NCBI RefSeq assembly: GCF_963676685.1
Contig: NC_092351.1
Span: forward strand, 39,794,733 to 39,858,732
DNA length: 64,000 bases
DNA from: Mytilus edulis
Taxonomy: Eukaryota > Mollusca > Bivalvia > Mytilida > Mytilidae
Reading direction: 5' to 3'
The position numbers were made by a program, and so were the translations under genes. The notes beneath the pieces are model-generated. The model worked only from the letters and a program-made list of their open reading frames with translations, did not search any database and was not told the origin of the DNA. Within the stretch, counting starts at the first letter, position 1; the number at the start of each line of letters is the position of its first letter. Positions 1 through 13,699 of this stretch are shown in pieces.

Positions 1-3000
1 CAACTATATTTCTACCTTACTTTTAAATTTATATTTGTACTGAGATCTGAAAACAACTCACTTTTACATGTATTTCACTAACCTTATTTAATCATGATAT
101 TATTTTCACAATTACGATCTTTGAAATAACTTCTGGTTTTCTTCCTTATGTTTCATTTTTTCAAGGATAATTTGTGAAATTATTTCTCATTATAATACAT
201 TTTTTTTAACAATTTCGCTTTATTTCAAATACACTATTATTATTTCATAGTATTTTTAAAGGACAAGTTTTTTTCTAATAACTATTCAATAAGTTAACTA
301 CCCAGATAGAATTTCACGGCAAAGGAAAAAATATCCCAGGAAAATATTTTCCTCAGGATAAAAAAATAACAACAACTACTGTGACATGTTTTCCTCCGGA
401 TCAAATTTCACCCGGATATAATTTTACTTTACATATTACGTATGTGGACTTGATGACCTTCTTTTCGAGATAAGTTTTTGATTACATTAGAAAATGTGCT
501 ATTCATGAACCGAGGGGATGAAGTTGGGGTTGTTTTGGGAATAAGGAAAAGTAGGTTGAAATCGGAATTATTATTTTTAATGTTGTAAAATGTCTGAAAA
601 CTAGAAATGTTGAAATTAATGCTTGCTTGAAGCTAGTTTTTATTCTGTCCCTGAAATGCTGACAAATTGAAAACATGTGCGATTTCATAAATTACTTTTA
701 TTTAAAACACACACATTGCTATTGAGAACCGATTACTATCCAGAACAGATAACTACACGATACATGATTTAGAAATAGCCAATTGAAATCATTTATTATC
801 ATGGAACAAATTGAAAGTAGAAATTGCATCAGTTTGCAAATTCAGCAGAACTGACCTCTTTGAAAACAAACATTGATTCAAAGAAACTGGTATTTGGAAT
901 CTAACAGAACTTTGGGAAATGAGCAATTAGGGGACAGGACTCAGGAGCAAATTAATAGTGCGATTACACATGATCAACTACAATGGAATGTGTGTAACTG
1001 TTGTGTAGTGTATAACTAACAGCACATGTAAATATTTGAACTGGTTTGAATTGCACATGGACAGAGAAGGAGTTCATAACTACGTAAACATACTTATAGC
1101 ATAATATTTCAAAATACTACCTCCCCCTTTTTTTAAAACATGAATGTTTTGATACATTCGACAAAAATACACATCGATGTATAAGCTGATCGTCTTTTCA
1201 TTTTCACCACAATATAATGTGTTCAAAATAAAAAATATAAATAAATACACCGTTCAGATATAATAATAAATAATATTTGCAAAGGCCATTTTCAGACCCA
1301 TGCCGGTTAAACCTAAAATGTGCGCGGGAAGTAAATTTGCTTTCACGTTGAAATTAAAATTAATGAAAATCAGTTAGAGGACAAACGGAATGTTTGGTTT
1401 ATAACATGGTTTGATTGTTACCTTTTTATCGTCTGACATTGTAATTTATAATAAAAACAAAGTCTACAGACTTCTTTTCAGTCAGACCTCCTAATCGAAA
1501 ATGGAATATGGCGCACAAAGGAAATGCCAGATTTCCCCTAACCCCAATATTAAACGGATTTCGATTGGCCAATATTTTTTCTTTCATAAAACCCACGGCG
1601 TGTTAGATAGGTATATAAATACTCCAAAATTTGTAATTAGTGTAAAAAGATAGTCGTTAGATTAATTTACTTAGATTTTTGTAATGTTTTGAAATTTTGA
1701 AATTGGTTTACAAATAAAAAGAAATTTTCATGTTACTAAAAATAACATCCAATAAAAAATAGCGTAAAATGTAGCCTTACCTGAAAAGTAGGTCACGGGG
1801 TTATCGGGTTCAATTTGTCACACTTTTTTAAACGTGATAAAAAATGCCTTAATTTGATATGTTAAAGATTGGAATAAGTCTAGGTCTATTCCTCTTATAA
1901 TGATTCACTCAATCTTCCGTGATATTTGCTCCGATTGGTAAATATCAGTATTAAGATTAAGGTATAACACGAGTTACCTCGCTTTTCCCATGTCAAACAG
2001 TCAGGAAACTGGCTGAAAACCCCGGAGATAGCCTACGTTCACCAAAATACCTTACTATTCGCCTAACCCTTTGCCCATTTTATTTTGTTTTCACTATTAT
2101 AATATTAATTGGTTATGCTAAATATTTATAATAATGCAATATCATTCACGTTTTATTTGAACATGACGAATTCTTCTCGAAGGCGGAGGGGCCTCATACT
2201 GAAAATGTGCTCACAATCAACCGGAACGGTTAACTTAAATTACAAACATGTAACATTATAAAAGAAGCATTCGATAATGACATTTTTTTATGCTAACAAC
2301 CATTAAATTCACATGATTCAGAGTTGCATCACACTTTATTTTGTTCAGATTCCATGCGTAGTTTTAACTTGCTTGCGGATTGTCACGGATAGCACGTGTA
2401 GTCATAGCTGGGCTAGCTGAGGGCAAGGATTTGTATAGTAAGACTGTACAAATCGCAAGGATTTGTATAGTAAGACTATACAATTCCTTGCTGAGGGTCA
2501 CAATGGTTTTACAGAATAGAGAATAATGACCCAAAACGAACAAAGAAAAGAGAAAAATGAAAAAATAGAAGAATGGTTTGAAATTTTTTAAAGAATGTAT
2601 GTTGAACTGAATAATTATAAGAATCAAATGATACAGTATACTAATTACAGAACTGAATTAACGATGTACAGAATAATTTTGAAGATTACGTCCACGTCCA
2701 CTTTGTATTTCTATTTGTACCTATCAGACGAGTAAAGCCTTTTTCAACTGATTAATTTCAAATTATTTTTTGTTCTTATACATATATATGGAAATGGTAC
2801 TGTTACACAAATGTCCCAATATTTATATATGATATCGAATGTGTAAAAGTCATGCCGCCCATCAACACAGTGTCTAATACGTCAGATAATTGTGTAAGCG
2901 ATAATCACGAAAATAGCGGAATAAAATGGTTATTATAGTCTCAAACAAAAAAGGGCACTTGCAGTACTTCAAGCAAATTGGCAAACATTTAGAAATTATT

Positions 3001-4107
3001 TCTCAATATAACATGAATAATGTACAAATGTACATGTGGTGCGTGTAAACTTTCCCCAAATTCAACTTTATTTGATCACTCAGACACAATATATACCGTG
3101 TAACAAAAGGAATACAATATTAACATATATCATGTATATACAAACAATACTTATATATTCAAAAAGCTTCTTACTTTTCTCATCAGTCCAAGAAAACATC
3201 ATGGTATGATTCAATAATGAAGACTAACACCATTTCAATTTGGTGTGTCCGATCGGAGCGCCTTTCGTAATAACATTCACCAGGAACTCTAAAACCGACA
3301 CATTTTAAACATATACATGATATAGGGATACTCGAGGATATATATATATAACCACAATCACCGTGACCAATGTCATATATAGACAGGGATTGGGATTGGT
3401 ATCATGCGGGATATGGAATTTTGTCGCTTCGATGAAGATACATGCCAAGAAAATCGCCTAAATTGAATTATATTTGCCTTATATATATAGTCAATAAGTA
3501 GTAACCACAAGGAAAACACGGAGAACAAAGTATTACTTGGACTAGATTTGCATACATTAACGGGACAGAAAATAATAAAACACTCGCGCTATAAAAAAAA
3601 AATCCTGTACCAAGTCAGGAATATGGCGGCGTGTTTGATTTGGTCAGTTTTAATGGACTTCCCAATTTTGAATTTGCTAACAGCTTTGGAGTTCGGTAGC
3701 CTCTTTGTTATACTTTTTTCATCAGTTGTACTTGCTGTCGTGTATAATTGAAGATTATAGTTATAAATCTACATAAATACCGAATATCTGGCAACTTTAA
3801 ATTTGAAGAGAATTTTGGGTTTTTAACAACCCAACCAGTGTTAGAAAATGAACATTCACAGCTGTACCGGCTTATCAATTTGGTGCATCTGAAGCCGATT
3901 TCGGAAAGTTGCCTTTCATTAGGAACACTGAAATTCTAAATTTGTAATCTAGTGATATATAAATTTCTTAATCACTATCGAAACTTTACAAACAAAAAGT
4001 ACACAAAAAGAATAACCACATCTGCCTTAAGTCAACTTTGCCTGTGGGAGTTCGGTTGTTAGTTCCTTAAAAATCAAGATTTTGATATTATCAACAATAA
4101 ACGTTCG
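1..4107. other. Gene-free AT-rich repeat DNA
   Basis: I found no exon with a protein signature or good splice context here. The stretch holds a short direct duplication at about 2424-2487 (a unit beginning GCAAGGATTTGTATAGTAAG occurs twice), scattered TA-rich microsatellite runs near 3120 and 3340, and a decayed piece of a dispersed mussel repeat at about 3600-3740, recognisable from the phrase 'taccaagtcaggaatatg'. The open frame at 3548-3751 lies in that repeat and is not a gene. Confidence 0.6.
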
Positions 4108-4797
4108 TACTAAAAAGCGCCCGGGAAAAGAAAAAGCGCCCAGAGAAGGAAAATTATCATATAATAATATTTTAAAACAATAATTTTTTTCCTAAAAAAA
4201 AAAAATCATTGCTTGTTTTGTCACAGTCCTTAATATAAATGCGGATATGTACGATGCTATATCTAAAGTGTTGTTGCACTTTTACAATTTGATTTCAAAA
4301 TTGTATATAAGTAAGTAAATATATATAAATAAGAGTATATAGAAGAATCATGAACGATATTGCCCTCGATCAAAACGTATATTTTGTTATTTAAAAATAA
4401 TCAGTGCCTGAGGTGTAATATTTTCGCATTTGCATGCATGCATGTGGTGAACACCTTTTTATGCAGATACTGATACAGATTTATTGTATCTTTTTATAAA
4501 ACTAAAACTGTTTCTATGGCTATGTATATCAGGGTTTTAATGCTTAGTTTGTTAATTTAAACCAAACCCCTGCTCTTTATCCCTGTGTTTTAACTACGGT
4601 ACATGTATAGTACTGCTTTATTATGTGTAACTCTATTAATTTTGATTGAATTATTATTTATCTGTGAAATTAAAGTTGTCTTTACATTTTTCATTTTAAT
4701 AGTATTCATATTGTTAAAATGAAACATTCATACTTGTTTTTGTGCTTTATTACAAATGTCTATTATCTGAATTTGCAAATAACTTGTCTAAAATTAG

Positions 4798-5945
4798 AAA
4801 AACAAGAATGTGTCCAAAGTACACGGATGCCCCACTCGCACTATCATTTTCCGTGTTCAATGGACCATGAAATTGGATAAAAAATATAATTAGGCATTAA
4901 ATTATAAAGATAATATCATAGGGAACATGTGTACTAAGTTTCAAGTTGATTGGACTTCAACTTCATCAAAAACTACCTTGACCAAAAACTTTAACCTGAA
5001 ACATGCACTTTCATTTTCTATGTTCAGTGGACCGTGAAATTGGGGTCAAAAGTTTAATTTGGCGTTAAAATTAGAAAGATCATATCATAAGGAACATGTG
5101 TACTAAGTTTCAAGTTGATTGGACTTCAACTTCATAAAAAACTACCTTGACCAAAAACTTTAACCTGAAACATGCACTTTCATTTTCTATGTTCAGTGGA
5201 CCGTGAAATTGGGGTCAAAAGTTTAATTTGGCTTTAAAATTAGAAAGATCATATCATAAGGAACATGTGTACTAAGTTTCAAGTTGATTGAACTTCAACT
5301 TCATCAAAAACTACCTTGACCAAAAACTTTAACCTGAAACATGCACTTTCATTTTCTATGTTCAGTGGACCGTGAAATTGGGATCAAAAGTTTAATTTGG
5401 CTTTAAAATTAGAAAGATTATATCATAAGGAACATGTGTACTAAGTTTCAAGTTGATTGGACTTCAACTTCATCAAAAACTACCTTGACCAAAAACTTTA
5501 ACCTGAAACATGCACTTTCATTTTCTATGTTCAGTGGACCGTGAAATTGGGGTCAAAAGTTTAATTTGGCTTTAAAATTAGAAAGATCATATCATAAGGT
5601 ACTAAGTTTCAAGTTGATTGGACTTCAACTTCATCAAAAACTACCTTGACCAAAATCTTTAACCTGAAACATGCACTTTCATTTTCTATGTTCAGTGGAC
5701 CGTGAAATTGGGGTCAAAAGTTTAATTTGGCTTTAAAATTAGAAAGATCATATCATAAGGAACATGTGTACTAAGTTTTAAGTTGATTGGACTTCAACTT
5801 CATCAAAAACTACCTTGACCAAAAACTTTAACCTGAAGCGGGACAGACGGACGAACGAACAGACGGACGGACGAAAGAACAGACAGACGAACGGACGCAC
5901 TGACCAGAAAACATAATGCCCCTCTACTATCGTAGGTGGGGCATA
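4798..5945 (+). mobile_element. Helentron-like non-autonomous element with tandem core
   Basis: The element begins with an 'aacaagaatgtgtcc' head and ends in a GACGGACG-type microsatellite followed by a conserved tail. ATGCCCCAC (about 4828) and GTGGGGCAT (about 5936) form a subterminal inverted pair. The layout of conserved head, tandem core, short microsatellite and tail with subterminal inverted repeat is that of bivalve HINE/Helentron-type elements (the 'pearl' type in oysters); the assignment is from general knowledge. A truncated copy with the same head lies at 19129-19365. No coding capacity is seen. Confidence 0.65.
4838..5837 (+). repeat. Tandem array, 169-bp unit, about six copies
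   Basis: The phrase 'accaaaaactttaacctgaa' starts at 4981, 5150, 5319, 5488, 5649 and 5818. The period is 169 bp except for one 161-bp unit, which has lost 'aacatgtg'. The inner units differ at only a few bases while the outermost left unit is more diverged, as expected if the array grew by internal duplication. It is the core of the Helentron-like element. Confidence 0.9.
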
Positions 5946-6128
5946 AAAATCAATCAATTTTCATAACTTATTTCATCGACACAAAGTTGTCTCATGCCAA
6001 ACAAATATTTTTTATTTTGTCCCCGGGCGCCTTTTCTTTTCTCCAGGCGCTATTTTTCTTCCCCGGGCGCTTTTTCTTTTCCTCGGGCGCTTTTTCTTCA
6101 ACCGGGCGCTCCCGGGCGCTTTTTAGTA

Positions 6129-7362
6129 GGAATCCACAATAAAAGATGCAGGTGAATGTTGTTGATCATATCAGTAACGAGAAGTGACAATTGATCCGAT
6201 AATGAATCACTCAAAGAGTAGTGCTCAGTCCACCAGCACCGGTGATAATAAATGTATTATTTAAGAACAATTTTCCATTTATATTTTCTGGTCAATTCTC
6301 TTCAATTTCGTCATTGGTTTTGCCTTCCAGCTGTCTTTAGTCTTCTTGGAATCTCTCCCAAACCGATACACGAAATCTAGTAGAGATCCGAGGAGGATTT
6401 GGAGGGCGGAGCTTCATAAATATGATAAATGCATATACTTTCTGAAAGTATCACTCAAAACGTTGACCTGTTAACATCAGCAGTTAATTCACAAACTTGC
6501 ACTCTGGGTTTCAAACATTTTTCACCATTTTTTTTTTAAATATTTTGGGAAAGGATATTTCTTTAAAGAAAAACATGTCACAAGCATTTTTAAGAACGCT
6601 TGAACGGGTCTATCCTACTTACAAAACATGTTTTTTTTTCATTCTTTCATATATGCAATTCAACTCTTACATGTTTTAAGAATCATTGACTTCTTGGAAA
6701 AAATACAGATTGACAACAAATGGAAGTTTTTAACGACCTTGACTGGCTATACAGCCCTTGCACGGTCGGAATACAGATTGATAATTTGATATACTGTTCT
6801 TATATTAAGACAGTTTGTAATTGTACTATATATATATAAAACCACATCAAGTCGTTTGTTATTGAGCTTCTATATGACATTTAGATATTAACTGTTCGTG
6901 AAAGAGGCCAACCTTCTTTAGACACCTTCTTTGAGGTAGGAAAATTGCTGTGTGATTGTCTTTCTTATCGATTCTACATATTTTGGTAATACCTTTCATT
7001 GCTGTTTTTTGAAACAACATTCGACAAGGTGACAACTGGAATCTGAAAGTTTCGTGAACTATTTATTATAGTTGATGCTGTTTCATTTTTGTGTGTACTT
7101 TACCTACTAAAACAAGTTATGGAATACATGCTCCAGTTGTATCTGTAAAATTGTGTTAACCAGCATGGTTTTCTATATAGCCTACACCTATGATTCTGTT
7201 ACTCACATTTATGTAGCGACATATCGTGAGATCTCTCTATATATTTTTTCAATCTTTGTTTTATTTCTCATTGTTCTCACATATTTTCATAGGTATAACA
7301 TATAAGAAAAAAAAAGACTTCATAAATTTGAAAATAGTTTAATGTGAGGTCCAACTGTTTAA
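6129..7362. other. Intergenic, downstream of the first lectin gene
   Basis: No exon is supported. On the minus strand a canonical AATAAA (forward TTTATT, 7260-7265) lies about 100 bp past the lectin stop codon and is a candidate poly(A) signal. Confidence 0.5.
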
Positions 7363-10300
7363 TTAGTTGTGGTATTCACAAATATATGGATGTTTTTCAG
7401 AACATCCAACATCTCCCCATTCAAAGTTGGTGTCTGGGTATTGTAGTAATAAACAGTCCTGATCGCCACCGACATTGTTTGGTTGACCCGGATGCCAATT
7501 GGTGAAGGTGACTGGGGCTCCATTGTCTGTCCACACGAAATTATGTTCAGTTTTTTCATCATTTCCGCCTGTATAAAATCCTAAGCTTGCAATATTTGCC
7601 AAATCTGAAAACATACACATGATAAAGGTTAGGATGCGAGTTCTTGAAAAAGTTCTTACAAAAACACTAATACTAGGTAGACCAATAATACTCTAATGAG
7701 AAATTTGGTACATTTTGCAGCGGAAATAAAGAAATGGAGATACATTTCTTGATTGAATGTCCTCAATATAACACAATTAGATTTAAATATAAAGTCAATG
7801 ATATAAATATGTCTAAAAAGAACAAAAATCTAGCTGTATGTATATTGAGCAGGCTCTTGAGAGATCACCATACTGTTTTAAATGTAATGATGTTCGCTGT
7901 GATTGAATAAAATAAATAATGTTGAGTTGAATAGTATGTATACACTTCTGCATTATTGTACTAATTTCAATATGTTAAAAATCACTTACCTTCATCGTTT
8001 TTTATAGTTCTTACAAGATAGTCCTGCTCTCCTTGACTGTTGATAGACACCAAACTAGATTGGCTGTCTTCTCGACGACATGCCGTCTTAGCTTCGTTCC
8101 AGCTCAATGGTTTGGCATGAAAGGAGTAATACGAAGTATCTGAACCATTCTGACGTACATGGGAACCATGAGATGACTGAGATATGTCTACAATTATATC
8201 AACACTAACTGATACACTTATAAAAGATATTTAAAAATGATTTGAAACCACAAGTTTGAACAATAAGCAATGCATGATATATTTATCAATCAAAGATCAA
8301 TCAATCATTCAATCTATCACTCAATCAGAGATCAATCAATTAACCAATCAATCAATCAATCAGAGATCAATCAATCAATCAACTTTGGGTTGTTATTTGC
8401 TGGAAAATCTAGATGACCGGTATAGTCTTCATTACTTTGTTAGAATACTAAGTGAATGATTATATATTGAGGGACAGATATATACTCAAATTGTTTGAAA
8501 TGTGATTTATGAAATTTTCTTTTGATTCAATATATTTTGTTGGCCTCTCTGCTTGATGTTTCACTGTTTTGTTTGTCAGAAATTTTCACGTTAATGACAA
8601 ACGGTTAAAATACCTTTGAAGTGATGGGGGAGTGTAAAATATAATTTTAATACTTACGACTGCATGACGTGTTAAACACTGTAACATCATCTATAGCAGT
8701 GTTAGATTTGTCTAAGGAGTAGATGTGGTGATAACCCCCACTGCTATAATGGTTAGTGTAATAGGCATTGGTTGCTGACTCAAAAACTATCTAGAATACA
8801 CATTTCATTACTTTGAGTTTAAGTTCTAAATATATTTTAAATTTGAAAGGAAGTTGTTTATTAGTTTTCTAAATAACCGAGCTAACAAAACTTCCCTCTA
8901 AAACAGTACATACATTGCGATTTTTTTTTAAACTTTTTAAGCATATGGTATAAAATTGAATTCAAATAAATCATATTGATGTGTTATACTGAATAACTGA
9001 AGTTACCTGGAACGGATGTGACGTATACTCATTATCCAATGATATCTGCGCTTGGTGCCAATCCGAATCTACATTACCTGTCTTGGTAAACACAGGATAT
9101 CCTAGTCCACCATTAACCTAATTAATACAGAGGTTTCACATTATTGTATCTCAACACTCCAAGTTCAACTTACTCAAATTTATTCATTATTTAATACATT
9201 TTCTTGTCATGCAAAAACCCACTTCGTGAGTGTAACTGCAACTTGTTTAAGTCTGTTTTTATTATTGTTATAGTCTTTTTTCCCGTTTAACGTTCAATTG
9301 AATTACTCATTACCATCAATTTTTTGTTATTTTCTTCTGTATTGATTTTTTTTACTTTTCGATAATAAGACTATTTTTTATTTCTTCCATTGTAGTGGTA
9401 CAAATACAAAATTTGCATATTATTGTGTAATCAGTTTGTCTTACATGAACGTGGAAAAGTGTTAATACGTCATCATGTTGTCATGCTTTTCAAACAAATA
9501 TTTCCATGATATGACAATAAAGTTCACTGCAATGGCCAAAACCATATTATTTTTTAATAATAACTTTAGAAGTCTAGTAACTGGTAAAAGAAAGTGCAAT
9601 ATTTCAGTTAGTTATTGAAGCATTACTAATGTAGGATAAAACAATTTACTATAACTGTATACAGTTTCCGAATGAAGTGAATTTACATTTTTACAAAAAT
9701 GTCTCATTGTCAATATGTTATGTTTTACAGATAACATATTTTCAGTCCAATATCGCCGGTAAATTCGATCCATCTTTTAGTTCTCGAAAACTGGTGGGAC
9801 TATACATTTCCAGTTTAATATTGATGAGGTAAACATAAACTTAAATGAACATGTTTTCTATAAGTGCTTCTCAAAATGTGGTAGGGCATATCCAAAACAC
9901 CATTGGGAATTAAGAGTACAGTAAGATTCTTCTTTTTGTTTTAATTTTAATCTATATTTACCTTTGCGTATACTTTGAGAAATTTTATATCTTGTCCATG
10001 CAGATTGTACCAGAATTTGATACAGTATCCCGCAGTGGAGGTTGTAAACTGAGGAGAATCTATTCTAGAGGTATGAGTTGTCTTAGAGGATGATGCAGCA
10101 CCTTGGGAATTCAGCATCATGTAATGACCTACAGAAAACAAAGAATAGAGGAATGTGCTGTTTTAGAGGAAGTCGCAGAACCTTGGGAATTCATCATAAA
10201 ATGACCTACAGAAAACAAGAGGTAGAATTAGTCATTTGATGAAATAAGAATCCATTTATCCGATTCGTTTGTATGTATAATAATTGCCTTGTTTCTTGAT

Positions 10301-12239
10301 TGTTTTAACTATTCAACTTAGATCGACGGCATATTTTTTGTCAGTGAATAATGTTTATATGAATGGGACTCATATCTTATTGCACATGTGCACCAGGTTA
10401 TAATTTCTATTAAAATTCCAATGTATACATATACACAATGTCAGTTTAAATAATATGAACCTTTTAGCAGAAATCGCGATAGTTACAACATACATTAGAC
10501 GAGATCTTACTATTAAAAGAAAGAATATACATAAAACAAACAATGTAGAAGAAGGCGACAGAAAGTAGATAAGCAAACGGTAAAGCTCAAACATATTATA
10601 AACTTGGCATCATGTACAAGATAATGCACATATTAAAGAAACGTTTAATGTTGAATGTTATGAAAAAAAAGTAACGGACGGTTGACAAAATAAAAATACA
10701 GACGGAGATAGACAAACCAGTATAACAAAGTACTATGGTGCGAATGAAAATCAAGTTTAATGTATTTTTCGCACAGTAATACCGATATTTATAAAGTTTA
10801 CCGTTTGGAGTGCCATATGTGTGGTCTTGCTTTGGTCCTGTTGTTGAGGAATACATAGAAGATTGCCATGTCCAGTGTGATCCTGACTCTGCTACATATC
10901 CACACCTTTTACTGTCCTCAAATCCACAGAATGTCTTGGAAACAGGTTTGTTGCTTGACGTATCTGCAAATTTAATGATATTAGTATAATTTAATACGCC
11001 ATGCAGACACGCGTTTCGTCTACATGAGACTCATCAGTGACGCTCAGATAAAAGTTATAAAGCCAAACAAGTATAAAGTTGAAGAGCATTAATGACCCAA
11101 AATTCCAAATAGGTGTGCCAAATACGTCTAAGGTAATCTATTGCTGGGATATGAAAATCCTTAGTTTTTCAAAAGATTCAAAGATTTGTAACATGAAATT
11201 TATATGAATGACCATATAATTGATATTTATGCCAACACAGAACTGCTGGCTACTTGGCTACTCATCTGTATAAAATAAACACTTTCTAATAAAATAAATT
11301 ATCCAAAGCGTGTGTAAGTTGTTAAGGCAACAATAACGAAATGGAAAGCATATTTTAAGGTAAACGAATAAAATTTGAAGTTTTTTTTTTTCAAATACAA
11401 AACACAAACCAAAACCCACCTTAGGCACTGAAAAATATCTGTGATGTGCGTATGCAGCGGTGATGTGAGCATGGTTTGTTTATTGGAAAAACATCCTGTT
11501 TCGACTTACACAAATAAAATAAAACAATATTTGTTCATTAAGAAACAAGAAAAATATTGCTTTTAATCTATTGTTGTTTGTTTTAATGGAAACAAACTAA
11601 TTTTTGCATTTTCCTCCAAAAAAGAAAATATATTTTTTCAAGAAATTTTAAAATTCAATTAAAGGTTATTGAAAAATGCTTGCCTCGAAATAGATTAACG
11701 ATCGTTTCCTTACCTGTTATACTTTGGCCATTGTCAGTTTTGGCTGCAGTCAATACTGCTTTACATGTCTGTAAATCTTTGATAGACTTAGAAGTCTGTG
11801 TCTGAAGCCTGATTTTCTCATTGCTCCAGTTATTTGTTTGTCTGGTCACACTTTCAGTCGTTTTATTCAGAAGATAATCGACATTTCGGATTTTTGATTC
11901 TAATGCTTTATTTTCAGAAATAGCGTATTCAAGTAGTTGTTGTTTCTGTAAAATACTTGCTTTAGTTGCTTGATACCTCTGAACAAGTGCACTGAACTGA
12001 ATTTCCAGGGTACTCAAGGAACTTTGTAAGTTGTAGGTCTCTCCTTGTACGATTTCAAGATCTCCACACCCACAATTACCACTCGGATCGCTTTCCCGTT
12101 TGGTGTTTGTTGTTTGGTTACAATGATGGACTTTCAAATTATAAATGCACTGTCCAGTAAAGTCACATGATGCAGACGCCACAGGCTCTCCTCCAAATTG
12201 CAAGAGAATAAATATAATAAATCCCTGACTGATTGTCAT
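7363..12239 (-). CDS. Secreted coiled-coil/MAM/C-type lectin protein, paralogue 1 (7 exons)
   Basis: Coding exons, in transcript order: 12239-11714, 10963-10802, 10128-9962, 9117-9007, 8790-8658, 8187-7990, 7604-7363. All introns are GT/AG, with phases 1,1,0,0,1,1, and give 512 aa. The start chosen is the ATG of MTISQGF; the frame opens 21 nt earlier, but only at a GTG. A signal peptide (about 1-25) is followed by a Cys-rich box with C-x5-C and a CGCGD motif, then a coiled coil with N-glycosylation sequons to about residue 170. A MAM domain follows (about 187-366; FCGFEDSKRCGY, GPKQDHTYG, AIDDV), then a C-type lectin domain (about 378-510) with four canonical cysteines. The sugar/Ca2+ loop reads QPN and the WND position reads WGD. 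It is likely an extracellular, oligomeric recognition lectin; the ligand is unknown. Functional assignment is from domains only. Confidence 0.88.
8285..8382 (+). repeat. AATC tetranucleotide microsatellite
   Basis: Imperfect (AATC)n with AGAG interruptions, inside intron 5 of lectin paralogue 1. Confidence 0.9.
10986..11255 (-). repeat. Dispersed repeat family B copy
   Basis: This copy carries the family's conserved core 'gcgtttcgtctacat' plus the 'actcatcagtgacgctcag' block. It lies in intron 1 of lectin paralogue 1. Family B copies also occur near 13700, 21350, 23220, 26885, 32750, 37880, 39700 and 57335. No coding capacity is seen. Confidence 0.75.
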
Positions 12240-12265
12240 TGTATGTTTATACTTACACACTATTT

Positions 12266-12301
12266 TCTTATCATTGACAATGGATCACTAATATTCTTAT
12301 C
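12266..12301 (-). promoter_or_regulatory. Paired GATAAGA motifs upstream of lectin paralogue 1
   Basis: Read on the gene's strand, GATAAGA occurs at 12272-12266 and again at 12301-12295, within 65 bp of the start codon. Similar motifs lie in front of the other two paralogues, which suggests shared GATA-factor control. Transcription starts are not known. Confidence 0.4.
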
Positions 12302-12859
12302 AATATCAGTTCCCACGAAGGACATACTTATACATTACCTGTTAATATAGGTCATCGTTGAAGTACGATCTACTTTAATCGATATTTTTGGTTCTTCTGT
12401 TTTCAAAGCATCGTGAAATTCGACTGCAGTGCTTTGTTTTCATTTCTTCAGTCTATTTAATCTTTATTACTTACCAATTGTACTATTCTGTTGCAGAGTA
12501 ATGCATATGATGCATTATTTTTGCATATTGACTTTTTAAGAGTTTTTTTTATATTAATATACATGTAGTTTCATTCTTTTTGTTTATAGCACATGCAAAA
12601 TATAATCGCTGAAATAAGTATAGCTGATGGTAAAACTGCTTTTGGTAACTAGTCTGCCCTTTTCGGAAGGCCAGACTTCATCCCTAGTTTTGTTTTAAAG
12701 GTGTCCGTGTTGGTTTGAGTTAGTTTTCAGTATTGTATACTTTATGTCATAAACAGTTTTGTTCATCTGTTGTCATGAGATATCTTGTATTTCGTGTTAT
12801 TTTCTTTGGTAAAGTTTTCGGACCTATCAATGACTTATGAATAATCTGATGTATAGGGG

Positions 12860-13110
12860 TTAGACAAGGTACATTTAAAAAGAGGGGTGGTCAAACTCAT
12901 AGATCGAAAATAAAACTGACAATATCATGACTACAAAAGAAAAGATATACAGACAAATAATAGGACACAAGAAATAACATAGAAAACTAAAGACTTAGCA
13001 ACATGAACCCAACCAAAAACTGCGGGTGATCCCAGGTGCTCCGAAATGGTAAGCATGTAGACCCTGCTCCACATGTGGCACCCGTCGTGTTGCTCATGTT
13101 ATAACAACCT
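12860..13110 (+). repeat. Dispersed repeat family D copy
   Basis: It holds the block 'caaactcatagatcgaaaataaaactgacaa' in pieces and ends with 'cacatgtggcacccgtcgtg', a combination I recognise from many mussel intergenic sequences. A shorter inverted relative lies at about 52850-53000. It sits between lectin paralogues 1 and 2. Confidence 0.6.
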
Positions 13111-13699
13111 TCTAATTAAAGGATATGTTTTCTATCTTTGCCATATAGTTTTTTTTCTATTTCACCTTGATATCTCCCCTTCTTTAGTTTTGACAGATCT
13201 GAATTAAACTTAAGAAACATTATGTTTAAAACGACCAAGGAATTTTTTACGTTCAACAGTTCTAATGCTTTTGGCAATGAAAAGGGATTGCTTACTAACT
13301 TAGTAACTAAGTATAGGCTATCGACTGATACGGTTATGCGTTTGACGAACACAGTTGTCTGACAAATATGTTTGTTGATGGATGTTTATGATTGAACCAA
13401 TATTCCAAATTGTAAAACATACTGTAGATTAAACAACCACTGACGAGGTCATGACTTTGGAAAGCGTTAAACTAGTTTTAATAGATGTTAACCCTCCTTT
13501 TAAATTCCAATCGATTGAATAACAAAAAGTACACTTTTATAACTTTGAAGAACTAGGACTATAAAGTGTCTGTATCTGCGTCGATCCAGTCGTGTGACGG
13601 ACAATACATGGTTTTGTTATGCTGTTTTTATGTGCTGTCCTAGGTTGTTTTACGTGTTCGGTTTTATTCTGTGAATTGTCAGTACTTTGATGTTAACAT

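Larger units (their letters stand above)
4108..6128. mobile_element. TIR DNA element with GCGCCCGGG-rich ends
   Basis: The element is bounded by an 18-bp perfect terminal inverted repeat, TACTAAAAAGCGCCCGGG at 4108-4125 and its complement at 6111-6128. Next to each end are degenerate copies of a GCGCCCGGG-plus-A-tract motif: two on the left and about five on the right (6020-6128). No transposase frame is present, so it is non-autonomous. Its middle is occupied by a separate Helentron-like insertion (4798-5945), so the original element was under 900 bp. I could not find a clear target-site duplication, so the superfamily is undetermined. Confidence 0.7.

Noticed and set aside
7359-7562. Minus-strand frame overlapping the last lectin exon
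   Set aside because: It is an out-of-frame shadow; the lectin frame with WGDVGC and the final Cys is the real one.
12240-12260. Upstream extension of lectin paralogue 1 (MCKYKHT...)
   Set aside because: The first codon there is GTG; the first ATG is at 12239 and is directly followed by a normal signal peptide.
13116-13352. 78-codon minus-strand frame ending in a Lys-rich stretch
   Set aside because: No domain recognised and it adjoins repeat family D; no splice support.
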